Counted from the first letter of the stretch, positions 1 to 7,959 are shown. The stretch: 32,799 nucleotides of DNA from Frankiaceae bacterium (GCA_017882765.1 JADGOW010000006.1:1-32799), one strand, 5' to 3'. The notes: generated from the sequence alone by a model not told the origin. Numbers and translations: made by a program.

Positions 1-69
1 GCGGCCGCCCTCACCGCAGTGGCTCGCGCCACCGAACTCCCGGACCGCTACGCCGAAGCGCACCCCTGA
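1..69 (+). CDS. C-terminal fragment of an unidentified protein (partial)
   Basis: An open frame runs from the left edge in frame 1 for 22 codons and ends at TGA 67-69. The residues, ending in ELPDRYAEAHP, are helix-like and Ala-rich, with actinobacterial codon use (G/C in nearly all third positions). The fragment is too short to assign to a family. The bases after it, up to 285, contain no convincing gene on either strand, so it is most likely the end of a + strand gene that faces the minus-strand GGDEF gene convergently. Confidence 0.45.
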   Translation, partial: AAALTAVARATELPDRYAEAHP

Positions 70-285
70 GCCTGGGCCATCCCGTCAGCGCCGGCTCGGC
101 CTGGTCGCGCGTTCCCGCGGGACGGCATGACAGCGTGCCAGTTCGACGTGTCCGCCGGACCGGCGCGGGCCTCGTCTGTCGATGCCCTGATCACATACTG
201 TGGTCTTCCTCGACTGGTCGGGAACTGACTCGGCTCGGGAGCTTGTCAGCGCTTCGGTCAGAGGTTTGGTCCGGCGCTGGGTAGC

Positions 286-1869
286 TCAGGGAGTCGGGGA
301 ATTCCTGCCGCCCGCGTTCCGGCCGCCGGCATTCCCGCCGCCGTGCCTCGGCTCGTCCGCCTCGCGCCAGTCCACCGACATGCGCCGGAGCGGGCGCGCG
401 AGGGCCGGGTCGAAGAGCTGCCACTGCCCGCGCCCGCGGGCCTTGGCCCGGTACATCGCGGCGTCGGCCCGGGCCAGCAGATCCTCGGCGGTCAGTTCGG
501 CATCCAGAGTCAGAGACGCCCCGATCGAGGCGCGTACCGGTACCGCCGTCCCCGCGCCCTCCAGCTCGAACGGTTCCTCGAGGGCAGCGAGGAGGTGGCC
601 GGCGACCAGGGCGACATCCGCCTCGTCGGCAAGGTGCTCGCACAGGATGGCGAACTCGTCGCCGCCGAACCGCGACACCGTGTCCGTGGCTCGTACCGCG
701 GCCTCGAACCGCCGCGCGACCTCACTGAGCAGTTCGTCGCCGGCCGCGTGCCCGAACGCGTCGTTGACGGCCTTGAACCGGTCGAGGTCGAGCCAGAAGA
801 TCGCCAACGGCCGTGGCAGGCGCTGCATCCGAACGAGCGCCGACTCGAGACGGTCCCGGAAGAGCACCCGGTTCGGCAAGCCGGTCACCGGGTCCAACAG
901 GGCGATGCGCTCGAGCCGTTCCTGCTCCGCCTCCCGGGACGTGATGTCACGGAAGGTGACGACCGCTCCAGGCGCACCTCCCTCGGGCAGCGGCGAACTC
1001 ACGTACTCGACAGCGAAATGCGTCCCGTCCCGCCGGCGGAACCGCAAGCCGGTGCAGTAGTCGCCCGCGGCGACCAGCACAACCATGCAGATGGGGCACT
1101 CATCCGGCAGGTAGAGACGGCCTTCCGAGTTGGCATGGCCGAACACCTCGTGGCTGTCGGCTCCGACGACCTGGGCGGCCGCGCGCTCCGGGTCGGCGTA
1201 TCCCATCAGCCGCATAGCGGCCGGATTGGCGAAGCGAATGCGGCCCTCGGTGTCGACGCCGTACACGCCGTCCGTCGCGCCCAGGGCGTGGGCGTGCGCC
1301 TCCCGCGCCTCGTCTGCCACGCGCCACGCGATGAGGTTGACCGCGCTGGCCGCGACCAGGAACCCGACGAACATCGCCGCGGAAGCCAGCGGGGGTCGGG
1401 TCAGCTCCGGTCCCGACACGGCTTCCGGCATGACGACCCCCAACGCTGTCAGGAGGAGGAACGCGAAGCCGGTGCCCAGCAGCACCGAGCGCCAGTCCTG
1501 GTAGAGCGCGAGCAGGCCGATGACCACGAAGAAGGAGTAGGAGCTTTCGGGGAAGACGCCGCTCACGTACATCAGCTGGGCCGCGCAAGTGAGCAGCCCG
1601 AACGACGTGGCGATCGTGCGGGCGAACCGCGGCAACCGCGCCCACGTTGCGAGCCCGGCGGGGATGAGCAGCGCGACGCTGGACGCGACCGCGACGACGG
1701 GCCCTTTCTCGATCAGGATCCAGGGCTCCAAGGACGCGATGCAGGCCCACAGCACGCCGGTGAGGAGACGGTGGCGCTGGCGCCAGACCTCGGCCGGCAG
1801 CCTGCGCCCGCGCGGCCACGCACCCTGGACGCGGGCCATGGCAGAGCCCGCAAGCACGTTGCGCGGCAC
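286..1869 (-). CDS. Membrane-anchored PAS-GGDEF diguanylate cyclase
   Basis: Predicted to make cyclic di-GMP from two GTP at the inner face of the membrane. Read from a GTG at 1869 (527 aa), it has an N-terminal block of about five hydrophobic segments (residues 35-180), a PAS-like sensor (about 190-310, with a Cys pair in DECPICMV) and a GGDEF domain (about 320-485). The active-site loop is GGDEF at residues 402-406. It is preceded by RATD five residues upstream, which matches the RxxD inhibitory I-site, so product inhibition is likely. There is no EAL domain. The tail is a low-complexity Gly/Asn repeat (NAGGRNAGGRN). The start is uncertain: no good ribosome site precedes 1869, and ATG 1839 is an alternative. 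It lies 57 bases after the TAM gene on the same strand, so it may be read through from hisI-trpE. Confidence 0.88.
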   Translation of the reverse strand: MPRNVLAGSAMARVQGAWPRGRRLPAEVWRQRHRLLTGVLWACIASLEPWILIEKGPVVAVASSVALLIPAGLATWARLPRFARTIATSFGLLTCAAQLMYVSGVFPESSYSFFVVIGLLALYQDWRSVLLGTGFAFLLLTALGVVMPEAVSGPELTRPPLASAAMFVGFLVAASAVNLIAWRVADEAREAHAHALGATDGVYGVDTEGRIRFANPAAMRLMGYADPERAAAQVVGADSHEVFGHANSEGRLYLPDECPICMVVLVAAGDYCTGLRFRRRDGTHFAVEYVSSPLPEGGAPGAVVTFRDITSREAEQERLERIALLDPVTGLPNRVLFRDRLESALVRMQRLPRPLAIFWLDLDRFKAVNDAFGHAAGDELLSEVARRFEAAVRATDTVSRFGGDEFAILCEHLADEADVALVAGHLLAALEEPFELEGAGTAVPVRASIGASLTLDAELTAEDLLARADAAMYRAKARGRGQWQLFDPALARPLRRMSVDWREADEPRHGGGNAGGRNAGGRNSPTP

Positions 1870-1926
1870 GGGCCCGGCATCGGCATTTATCGGCGTGACC
1901 TTGAACGCGGCCCGCCGTGACGGCAG

Positions 1927-2703
1927 TCACGGTTCTTGGGTGGGGTCCTCCCCGTCCTCGATGGCCCGCCACGCGTCCGGGCTGACGGCGGCCACGCCTG
2001 CCGTCCCCCGGGCACCGGCGGCACCGGTAGCCCCGTCGGCCGCTCCCGCCGCGTCGCCTCCGGTGGCCGGCGGGGCGGGCGCGCCCGAGCCGGCGGCGGC
2101 GGCATGCCCGGCCGTGCGTGCGGTGTCGGCCGCAGGAAGCTGGTACCGCTCACCCAGAGCACCCCACTGCCAGCCGCGAGCCAGGACGAGCAGCCCCGCG
2201 GCCGCCATCAGCAGCCCACCAGCCACCGCGAGTGCGGGGGCGACACTCGAGTCGACGGCGACGATGACCACCCGACCCGTCCCGGCCTGCCGAACTGCCT
2301 GCGCCGAGGCTGCCGTCCCGCGGGGATCGGCAAGCACCGACACGGCACCGACAAGGACCCACAGACCCACCGCCACCAGGGCCAGTCCCGGAATGAGACG
2401 GCCCCAGCGCCGGGTGGCCACGACCCCCGCCCCGGCCGCCAGCGCAGCCCCGGCCAGCACCGCCGACCCGGGCTGGACGGCGCCGCCGGACAGTACGACG
2501 GTGACCGGCGCCACGCCTTCGATGATCGAGATCCGGACGGTCAGCCAGGTCATGGACCCGGCGGCAGCCGCGAGGCTCGCGCCGAGCAACCCGGCCACGA
2601 CGGCGGCCCACATTTCGGGCCGGCCACGTATCGTCCTGGCCGCCGTACGGAGGCGGGGTGCTTCCGCCCGGTCCTGCGGGTAGACGTCCCGAGCGTCGGT
2701 CAT
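1927..2703 (-). CDS. Trp biosynthesis-associated membrane protein (TAM)
   Basis: This 258-residue protein has four hydrophobic segments (about 30-55, 75-95, 103-125 and 155-178), a long extracellular or cytoplasmic Ala/Gly-rich linker, and a conserved-looking C-terminus (DAWRAIEDGEDPT). That architecture, together with the position straight after trpE, is typical of the actinobacterial tryptophan-operon membrane protein family. Its biochemical role is not established. The start overlaps the trpE stop by four bases (ATGA, 2700-2703), so translation is coupled. In many actinobacteria trpC follows; here the next gene is a diguanylate cyclase. Confidence 0.85.
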   Translation of the reverse strand: MTDARDVYPQDRAEAPRLRTAARTIRGRPEMWAAVVAGLLGASLAAAAGSMTWLTVRISIIEGVAPVTVVLSGGAVQPGSAVLAGAALAAGAGVVATRRWGRLIPGLALVAVGLWVLVGAVSVLADPRGTAASAQAVRQAGTGRVVIVAVDSSVAPALAVAGGLLMAAAGLLVLARGWQWGALGERYQLPAADTARTAGHAAAAGSGAPAPPATGGDAAGAADGATGAAGARGTAGVAAVSPDAWRAIEDGEDPTQEP

Positions 2704-4292
2704 GCCGGCTCCCCTGCGGTGCGGGCGAACTCGTCGACGGTGGCGTCTTCGCCGCCGGGCCCAGCCGGGCGCAAGGTCCCGGCCAGCGAGATGGCGCGCA
2801 GGACAACCGTCGCCTTGTTCACGCTCTCCTGGTACTCGGTGTCGGGATCACTGTCGGCGACAATGCCGGCCCCGGCCTGGACGTAGGCGTGGCCGTCGCG
2901 CAGAACTGCGGTGCGGATCGCGATCGCCGTGTCGAGGTCGCCGCCGAAATCGAGGTACCCGACGACGCCGCCGTAGAGCCCGCGCCGCGTGGGCTCCAGA
3001 TCGTCGATGATCTGCATCGCCCGTGGTTTGGGGGCGCCCGTCAACGTGCCGGCCGGAAACGTGGCAGCCAGGACGTCCAGAGCGTCGTGGCCTTCGGCAA
3101 CGTCGCCGACCACGGTGGACACGATGTGCATGACATGGGAGTACCGCTCGACCGCCCCGAACTCGACGACGGTCACCGAGCCGGGGGTGCACACCCGTCC
3201 CAGGTCGTTGCGGCCCAGGTCGACGAGCATGACGTGTTCGGCGCGCTCCTTCGGGTCGGCGAGCAGCTCGGCAGCCAGCCGCGCGTCGTCCTCGGGCGTG
3301 GTGCCGCGGGGGCGGGTGCCGGCGAGCGGGTGCAGGCGGGCCCGCCGCCCGGTCACGGTCACGTGCGACTCGGGCGAACTGCCCACGACGTCGTGGTCGT
3401 GAAATCTCAGCAGATACAGGTACGGGCTGGGGTTGGAGCTGCGCAGCACCCGGTAGACGTCGAGCGGGGACGCTCCAGTGGACGTCTCAAAGCGCTGGCT
3501 CACCACGATCTGGAACGCCTCCCCCGCCCTGATCTCCTCGATCGCGGCGCGCACTGCGCGCTGGAAGCCCCCGGGTTCGGTTCGGGACCTCGGAACCGCA
3601 TCGGTACCGACCACGGCAGTGACAGAGCCGTCCAGAAAGGCGACGGTCGGCGGCGACGGCTTGGCGAGATCGGCAGTCATCGCGTCGAGCCGGCAGACGG
3701 CCTCGTCGTAGGCCGTGTCGATGGCCTCCCAAGACGCGGCAGGGTGCGCGCCGGGCGTGAACGCATTGGCCACGAGCAGGCATGACCCGTCGTCGTGGTC
3801 GAGGACGGCGAGGTCGGTGCAGAGAAGAAGGCGCAGCTCGGCGAGGCCGAGATCGTCGACGGCGTGCTCCCCGATGCGCTCCAGCCGGCGCACGATGTCG
3901 TAGGAGAGGTATCCCACCAGCCCGCCCAGCAGCGGCGGGTCGCCGGGATACCGTGGCGAGGACAGAGCCGCCTCGGCCGCCCGCAGCACCGCGAACGGCT
4001 CGCCCGTTTCCGGCACGCCCGGGGGCGGCGAACCGTCCGTCCACACCGCCATGCCGTCGCGTTCGGTCAACGTGGCAGCGGAGCGGACGCCCACGAAGGA
4101 ATAGCGCGACCACGAACGCCCGTGCTCGGCGGACTCGAGCAGGAAGGTCCCCGGCCCACCACCCAGCTTGCGGTAGACACCGACGGGCGTCTCCGCGTCC
4201 GCGAGCAGCCTGCGCGTCACGGGAACGACGGTGTACCGGGTCGCCAGTGACCGGAAACTCTCCCGATCGGGGATGACGACACCGCTGACCAT
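2700..4292 (-). CDS. trpE: Anthranilate synthase component I
   Basis: Converts chorismate and ammonia (from the TrpG subunit, not in this window) to anthranilate, the first committed step of tryptophan synthesis. The 530-residue length is normal. The N-terminal domain carries LLESAE, the motif that binds tryptophan for feedback inhibition. The chorismate-binding domain has the SPESHV, HPLAGTRPRG, MLVDLGRNDLGRV and TLTGAPKPRAM blocks, ending in GGVVGYLDFGGDLDTAIAIRT. Its ATG shares one base with the hisI stop (TGATG at 4290-4294), so hisI-trpE-TAM is a translationally coupled unit. No tryptophan-rich leader peptide was found upstream of hisI. Confidence 0.96.
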   Translation of the reverse strand: MVSGVVIPDRESFRSLATRYTVVPVTRRLLADAETPVGVYRKLGGGPGTFLLESAEHGRSWSRYSFVGVRSAATLTERDGMAVWTDGSPPPGVPETGEPFAVLRAAEAALSSPRYPGDPPLLGGLVGYLSYDIVRRLERIGEHAVDDLGLAELRLLLCTDLAVLDHDDGSCLLVANAFTPGAHPAASWEAIDTAYDEAVCRLDAMTADLAKPSPPTVAFLDGSVTAVVGTDAVPRSRTEPGGFQRAVRAAIEEIRAGEAFQIVVSQRFETSTGASPLDVYRVLRSSNPSPYLYLLRFHDHDVVGSSPESHVTVTGRRARLHPLAGTRPRGTTPEDDARLAAELLADPKERAEHVMLVDLGRNDLGRVCTPGSVTVVEFGAVERYSHVMHIVSTVVGDVAEGHDALDVLAATFPAGTLTGAPKPRAMQIIDDLEPTRRGLYGGVVGYLDFGGDLDTAIAIRTAVLRDGHAYVQAGAGIVADSDPDTEYQESVNKATVVLRAISLAGTLRPAGPGGEDATVDEFARTAGEPA

Positions 4293-4726
4293 CAGTGCCC
4301 GTTCCCGCGGGCCGGGCCCCTACCGGCTGGGCCCCCGCCAGGAGGTGCGCCGGGCACCACGTCGAGCTGGTCGGCGTCAAAGCAGGTGCGGTCGCCGGTG
4401 TGGCAGGCCGCGCCGACCTGGTCCACCCGAACCAGCACCGTGTCAGCGTCGCAGTCGAGCGCCACGGCCTTGACCCATTGCTGGTGGCCGCTCGTGTCGC
4501 CTTTCACCCAGTACTCCTGGCGGCTGCGGCTCCAATACGTGCAGCGGCCGGTGGTCATCGTGCGGTGCAGCGCCTCGTCGTCCATCCAGCCGACCATGAG
4601 CACCTCGCCCGTGTCGTGCTGCTGGGCGACGGCGGGGACCAGCCCGTCCGCGTCGCGCTTGAGCCGGGATGCGATGGCCGGGTCGAGAGCAGAAGGGGCC
4701 CGGGGACCGGAAAGGGCTGCAGACAC
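4292..4726 (-). CDS. hisI: Phosphoribosyl-AMP cyclohydrolase
   Basis: Opens the adenine ring of PR-AMP in histidine synthesis. It is a single-function enzyme of 144 residues with no HisE domain fused. The zinc and magnesium ligands are visible: the [12 protein letters not shown] block and [10 protein letters not shown] supply the three conserved Cys. GTG 4726 is chosen as start because AGGATGGGG lies just upstream; a longer frame to 4912 would run into the divergent oxidoreductase gene and its extra residues do not look like HisI. This his gene is physically separated from hisDCBHAF (15811-20923) and placed ahead of trpE, linking the two aromatic/heterocyclic pathways in one transcript. Confidence 0.94.
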   Translation of the reverse strand: MSAALSGPRAPSALDPAIASRLKRDADGLVPAVAQQHDTGEVLMVGWMDDEALHRTMTTGRCTYWSRSRQEYWVKGDTSGHQQWVKAVALDCDADTVLVRVDQVGAACHTGDRTCFDADQLDVVPGAPPGGGPAGRGPARGNGH

Positions 4727-4833
4727 GTCCCCATCCTGCCAAGCGAAGGCGGGCGGGGCGCGTCGTCCGGTCGGGTCGGCGTCGGTGTGCCTGCGACCCG
4801 AAAGTTGGGAAGACTGGGTCGTCGCGGACCGAC

Positions 4834-4841
4834 CGAGAGGA
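4834..4841 (+). promoter_or_regulatory. Ribosome binding site fixing a TTG start
   Basis: GAGAGGAG sits seven bases before TTG 4849. This strong Shine-Dalgarno sequence is the reason for choosing TTG rather than an upstream ATG at 4669, because the upstream extension overlaps hisI and its promoter region. The residues from TTG onward ([11 protein letters not shown]) match the usual start of F420-dependent LLM enzymes. Confidence 0.7.
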
Positions 4842-4848
4842 GCCGACG

Positions 4849-5763
4849 TTGCAGTTGGGTTTCGCGCTTCCCACGTCCGGCAGCTGGGCGCACCGGGAGA
4901 ACATGGCCGCACTGGGCCGGCGGGCGGATGAGCTCGGGTACGCGTCGCTGTGGACCTTCCAGCGACTGCTCTACCCCCCGGACGCGGGGTGGGCGCCCGT
5001 GTACAGGAGCGTCCACGACCCGCTCATCACGCTGGCCTACGTCGCCGGGCTGACCCGCAGGGCCCGGCTCGGAACGGCGATCGTCAACGCTCCCTTCTAC
5101 TCCCCCGTCGTGCTCGCCAAGCAGCTGACATCTCTCGACGAGGTGACGCAGGGGCGCCTGGACGCCGGGCTCGGGCTCGGGTGGTCGCAGGAAGAGTTCG
5201 CCGCGGCCGGCGTCGGCTACGAGCGGCGAGGGGCCCGGCTCGAGGAGTTCGTCCAGTGCCTGCGCACTATCTGGACCGACGAGGTCGTGGAGTTCGACGG
5301 TGAGTTCTACCGGGTGCCCCGCGCCCGGATAGACCCGAAGCCGGTGCAGCGCCCGCACCCGCCGCTGCTCTTCGGCGGGACGGCAGTACCTGCCCTGCGC
5401 CGGGCCGGCCGGATGGCTGCCGGGTGGATCAGCAGCAGCCGAGCAGACCTGTCCGCCCTGGCAACCTCCATTTCCGTGGTGCGGGATGCGGCCGCGGAAG
5501 CCGGCCGAGACCCCTCCGGCCTGCGCTTCGTAGTGCGTGGCGTGGTGCGGGTGCGGCCCGAGGGCGCGAGCGACCAGCCTCCCCTCACCGGCCCGATCGG
5601 CAAGATTCGCGACGACCTCGCGCGGATCGCGCGGCTCGGGGCGACTGAGCTGTTCGTTGACCTGAACTTCGACCCCGAGATCGGCTCGCCCGATGCCGAC
5701 CCGGCGGACTCACTGCGGCGTGCGCACAAGGTTCTGGAGGCGCTGGCCCCAGCCGGGGGGTGA
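4849..5763 (+). CDS. LLM-class (luciferase-like) F420-dependent oxidoreductase
   Basis: A 304-residue single-domain TIM-barrel protein of the luciferase-like monooxygenase superfamily. It starts [11 protein letters not shown] (first beta strand), contains the family blocks [37 protein letters not shown] and [19 protein letters not shown], and has PHPPLLFGG near residue 175. In actinobacteria such proteins usually use coenzyme F420 rather than FMN; the substrate cannot be read from the sequence. It starts with TTG 4849 and is transcribed divergently from hisI, with about 120 bases between the starts that must hold both promoters. It ends facing the RES toxin gene convergently. Confidence 0.88.
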   Translation: MQLGFALPTSGSWAHRENMAALGRRADELGYASLWTFQRLLYPPDAGWAPVYRSVHDPLITLAYVAGLTRRARLGTAIVNAPFYSPVVLAKQLTSLDEVTQGRLDAGLGLGWSQEEFAAAGVGYERRGARLEEFVQCLRTIWTDEVVEFDGEFYRVPRARIDPKPVQRPHPPLLFGGTAVPALRRAGRMAAGWISSSRADLSALATSISVVRDAAAEAGRDPSGLRFVVRGVVRVRPEGASDQPPLTGPIGKIRDDLARIARLGATELFVDLNFDPEIGSPDADPADSLRRAHKVLEALAPAGG

Positions 5764-5820
5764 CCGTACCTGCCCACGACTCCAGCCGCGGTTCCCACGC
5801 CCGCCCTCATAGGCGCAGGC

Positions 5821-5887
5821 ATTGGCCCACCTCCCGGGGTCGACCGTCGGCGTTTGCCATGCCGTGAGCGAGGTGTCGGTGGCCAAT
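5821..5887. repeat. Imperfect inverted repeat between convergent genes
   Basis: ATTGGCC-CACCTC (5821-5833) is mirrored by GAGGTG-tcggt-GGCCAAT (5870-5887), giving 13 complementary bases on each side with a five-base bulge and a 36-base loop. It lies between the stop of the LLM gene (5763) and the stop of the RES gene (5918). It could act as a bidirectional transcription terminator or a structured 3' end. There is no T-run, so this is a weak call. Confidence 0.35.
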
Positions 5888-5917
5888 CGGCGCCGTCCCG
5901 AGTGCCTGCCTGGCCGA

Positions 5918-6586
5918 TCATGACAGCAAGCCCGACTCGGACAGGGGGACGACCGGCAGCCGTGGATTGCTACCGGTGATCGTGATGCCGTAACGACGCA
6001 GCGCCGAGGCGACCACCGGATCGCTGTGCAAGGCGTGCTCGGTATGCGGCCAGTCGATGGCTGCCCCGTAGGGCGCGTGCTCGCCGGCCAGGTCGAACAG
6101 CGTCACCGCACGCAACACCCCCGTCGGATCGTGCTGGATGCCCGTCCACAAGGCCCGCCAACCGGCCCGGTGCAGCTGCAGGGCCCAGCGCCGTGTCAGT
6201 GCCCGGTCGGGCCCTGCCCACAGCCCGACCGTGACCCCGAGACCGCGAGCCCGTGCCGACGTCAGGTGCGCGGCCACAGGCGCCGACACGGGGGCCATCA
6301 CCTCGGCGCGGACCCGGTTCCGCAGCTCGACGTCGGGCAGCAGCCCGCGCCCGAACCCCTGCAGCGCCTCCAAGACGCTGGCCGCGACGCTGCTCGCCAG
6401 ATAGCACGCCCCCAGCGGCGGCGGGAGGTCGAACCGGCCTCCCGCCAGGGGGTCGGCGGGGGCGCTGGCGAACCACCAGGGCGAGGCGCGGCCGCGCCGG
6501 TAGACGCGGTGCACACGGATCCCCGCCAGCGGGTGACGTGGCAGCCGCGTCAAGTCAGGAACGGGCGGCGGTGCCAACAGCGGCAT
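5918..6586 (-). CDS. RES-domain toxin (NAD+ phosphorylase/degrading family)
   Basis: A 222-residue protein whose N-terminal half fits the RES fold: HRVYR (Arg27), a GGRFD block (50-53), YLA (Tyr62) and LEAL (Glu73). Members of Xre/RES modules of the MbcT type deplete NAD+ and stop growth. The C-terminal half has GIQHDPTG where the family commonly has a Tyr-Pro-Ser-x-Arg block, so the third signature residue (Ser) is not obvious; see findings. Its ATG shares one base with the antitoxin stop (TGATG, 6584-6588), the tight coupling expected for a toxin-antitoxin pair, with the antitoxin gene first. The RES assignment rests on motif spacing and partner gene. Confidence 0.82.
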   Translation of the reverse strand: MPLLAPPPVPDLTRLPRHPLAGIRVHRVYRRGRASPWWFASAPADPLAGGRFDLPPPLGACYLASSVAASVLEALQGFGRGLLPDVELRNRVRAEVMAPVSAPVAAHLTSARARGLGVTVGLWAGPDRALTRRWALQLHRAGWRALWTGIQHDPTGVLRAVTLFDLAGEHAPYGAAIDWPHTEHALHSDPVVASALRRYGITITGSNPRLPVVPLSESGLLS

Positions 6587-7026
6587 CAGGCCACGCTCGA
6601 CGCCAAGGAACGTGCCAGCGCGAGCGCCGGCGCCACCTCCCCGTCCCGCAGCACATCAATCGGGCGGCGCCCACCGAGCTGGGCATTCGGCGCCGTGAGC
6701 CAGGAGGCGACGGTCAACGGTTCGACCGCGCTGTTCAGCACGTCGACGATTTCGGCCACGCCCGGGAGCAGCCGCCGGCCGTCGAACTGCACCACGGGAT
6801 ACACCGGCCGGCCATCCTGATTACGCAGCCGCAACAGCCGCCCATCCTTGGCGACCGCCTGCTCGGACTTGCCCAGCAGGCGCGCCACATCCCGCTGCGA
6901 CAGGGACGGGCCCAGCTGGGCGCCCCACCGCTGCGTCGCCACATCCTGCTCGAGCACGCGCCGCACGAACGTCTGCGCCGCCGGCGAGGCGGACTTCATC
7001 AGCTGGGCGAGCGCCCGCTCCGTCAT
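6586..7026 (-). CDS. Xre/MbcA/ParS-type (DUF2384) antitoxin
   Basis: A 146-residue protein. The middle contains a helix-turn-helix-like segment (SQRDVARLLGKSEQAVAKDG, about 58-77), and the C-terminus has the toxin-binding domain signature with LTVASWLTAPNAQLGGRRPIDVL. It should neutralise the downstream RES toxin and repress its own promoter. ATG 7026 is chosen because GAGGTG precedes it at good spacing; a frame open to 7068 adds residues with no support. The region just upstream (7070-7092) contains TTGA-GCTA-GTTGA, a short direct repeat that could be an operator, and a possible -10 TATGAT on the minus strand. Confidence 0.85.
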   Translation of the reverse strand: MTERALAQLMKSASPAAQTFVRRVLEQDVATQRWGAQLGPSLSQRDVARLLGKSEQAVAKDGRLLRLRNQDGRPVYPVVQFDGRRLLPGVAEIVDVLNSAVEPLTVASWLTAPNAQLGGRRPIDVLRDGEVAPALALARSLASSVA

Positions 7027-7067
7027 TTCGCACCTCGCTACCTGAACCCTCTCACCTATACCCATCA

Positions 7068-7095
7068 TACTCGGGTTGAGCTAGTTGACCGGGTC
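7068..7095 (-). promoter_or_regulatory. Possible promoter/operator of the toxin-antitoxin operon
   Basis: On the minus strand the sequence before the antitoxin gene reads GTCAACTAGCTCAACC, then GAGTATGAT and GGTATAGG. TATGAT or TATAGG could be the -10 element. The two CAAC-containing repeats spaced ten bases apart could be an autoregulatory binding site. There is no good -35 match, so this is a weak call made on position and repeat only. Confidence 0.3.
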
Positions 7096-7155
7096 CCGGA
7101 TGGAGACCCTCGCTGCCGCTGTCCTTGTGCGGTCACGGCGGGGGCCGCGCCGGCG

Positions 7156-7221
7156 TCACCTGTTGGCGCCGTAGAAGGGCGCGCTCAGGTCCTTGTAGAA
7201 CTGCGAGCGGTCGGCGCGTTC
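7156..7221 (-). pseudogene. Remnant of a non-heme chloroperoxidase-type alpha/beta hydrolase gene
   Basis: Reading the minus strand from about 7221 down to a TGA at 7156-7158 gives RADRSQFYKDLSAPFYGANR. This looks like the conserved segment that lies after the nucleophile region in bacterial chloroperoxidase/arylesterase-type alpha/beta hydrolases, where SQFYKDL..PFYGANRPG is a familiar run. No matching N-terminal or C-terminal sequence is present on either side, so it appears to be about 20 codons of a destroyed gene left between the antitoxin gene and the small Cys-rich gene. The identification is from memory of the family. Confidence 0.5.
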
Positions 7222-7240
7222 ACAGATACGGCGGCCGGGA

Positions 7241-7468
7241 TCATTTGTCTGCCGCGGGCGACACGTCGGTCGCTTTGACGATTATTTGCGTCGTCGGGCA
7301 GGGCCAGTGCTTCCCGCACTCCCGACAGAAAGCGAGACCGGATATGGCGGAGTATCGCGCGTCGACGACATGCAAATTGAGGACGTCTTCAATAGCTATC
7401 GTCAGGACGTCGCAGCCGATGTACCTATTGTGGAGCTGGTCCCTCAGCGGGGTGGCGAGGTCATTCAT
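7241..7468 (-). CDS. Small Cys-rich actinobacterial protein (CxxCG-x4-C motif)
   Basis: A 75-residue protein starting MNDLATPLRDQLHN, with GLAFCRECGKHWPCPTTQ near the C-terminus (CxxC then a third Cys six residues on). Similar short actinobacterial proteins carry a CREC-type knuckle of this kind and often sit near DNA-binding genes; no function is known to me. The Cys pattern suggests zinc binding. ATG 7468 is preferred over ATG 7489 because AAAGGA lies seven bases upstream of 7468, while the longer start has no ribosome site. A codon bias less G/C-rich than its neighbours (for example ATT, AAT and TTG codons) hints at recent acquisition. Confidence 0.7.
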   Translation of the reverse strand: MNDLATPLRDQLHNRYIGCDVLTIAIEDVLNLHVVDARYSAISGLAFCRECGKHWPCPTTQIIVKATDVSPAADK

Positions 7469-7629
7469 CGGTGGGTCCTTTGTCGACATTCTTGAAAGGC
7501 GGCGCTGCTCCAGTTCGGTCTCCCCCGACGCCGCCTGCTCGATGACCGACCACCCAGGCGAACTCGTCTCGGACGAGTCGGGATCGGACTACGTTCTCCC
7601 CCACCTCCTTGGTCCGCAGGTCCTCTTGG

Positions 7630-7959
7630 TCACGTCACGTGGACGCGCGGCGCGTGGGGATCGGCGTCGTCCGGCCGGGCAGAACCCACTCGGGCGAGCA
7701 CGTCGTTTCCGTCCGCACGGTCCCCCCCGGCCGACCGGGAAGGCTGGGCCGCGAGATGGGAAAGCTCGTGCCGGCTGGCTTGTTCGACGAAGATCGGTAG
7801 GTAGACAGTGACGTGGGCGCCCTCCAGCGAGCTCACCCTGCGTCGCACCACCTCCTCGACCACGGTCACCGGGACAGCTCCGAAGTCACGGGTAAGCCGC
7901 GTCTGAACGTCACGGAAGGCGTCGTATTGGTCCGGCCGGTCTCGAAGGCTGGCGCTCAT
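7630..7959 (-). CDS. Three-helix-bundle dimerization domain-like small protein
   Basis: A 109-residue protein. Residues 10-70 (DVQTRLTRDFGAVPVTVVEE, then a VSSLEGAHVTVYLPIFVEQ block) resemble the short actinobacterial three-helix-bundle dimerization family, which usually stops shortly after this point. The remaining 40 residues are hydrophilic, rich in Asp, Arg and Pro, and look like a disordered tail or a lost stop codon. The start is supported by GGGAGAAGAAG directly before ATG 7959. The 5' region carries one copy of the duplicated element described at 7986-8096, shared with the GNAT gene, so the two may be co-regulated. Confidence 0.68.
   Translation of the reverse strand: MSASLRDRPDQYDAFRDVQTRLTRDFGAVPVTVVEEVVRRRVSSLEGAHVTVYLPIFVEQASRHELSHLAAQPSRSAGGDRADGNDVLARVGSARPDDADPHAPRVHVT

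Noticed and set aside
275-296. GGTAGCTCAGG reminiscent of a tRNA D-arm
   Set aside because: No acceptor stem, anticodon loop or T-arm (GTTCGA) follows at the required distances.
343-1920. Long open frame on the + strand opposite the diguanylate cyclase
   Set aside because: It is the antisense shadow of a high-GC gene: the product is Arg/Gln/His-rich with no family motif, while the minus frame has a full PAS-GGDEF protein.
4727-4848. Possible Trp leader peptide before hisI-trpE
   Set aside because: No ATG/GTG frame with clustered Trp codons is present on the minus strand.
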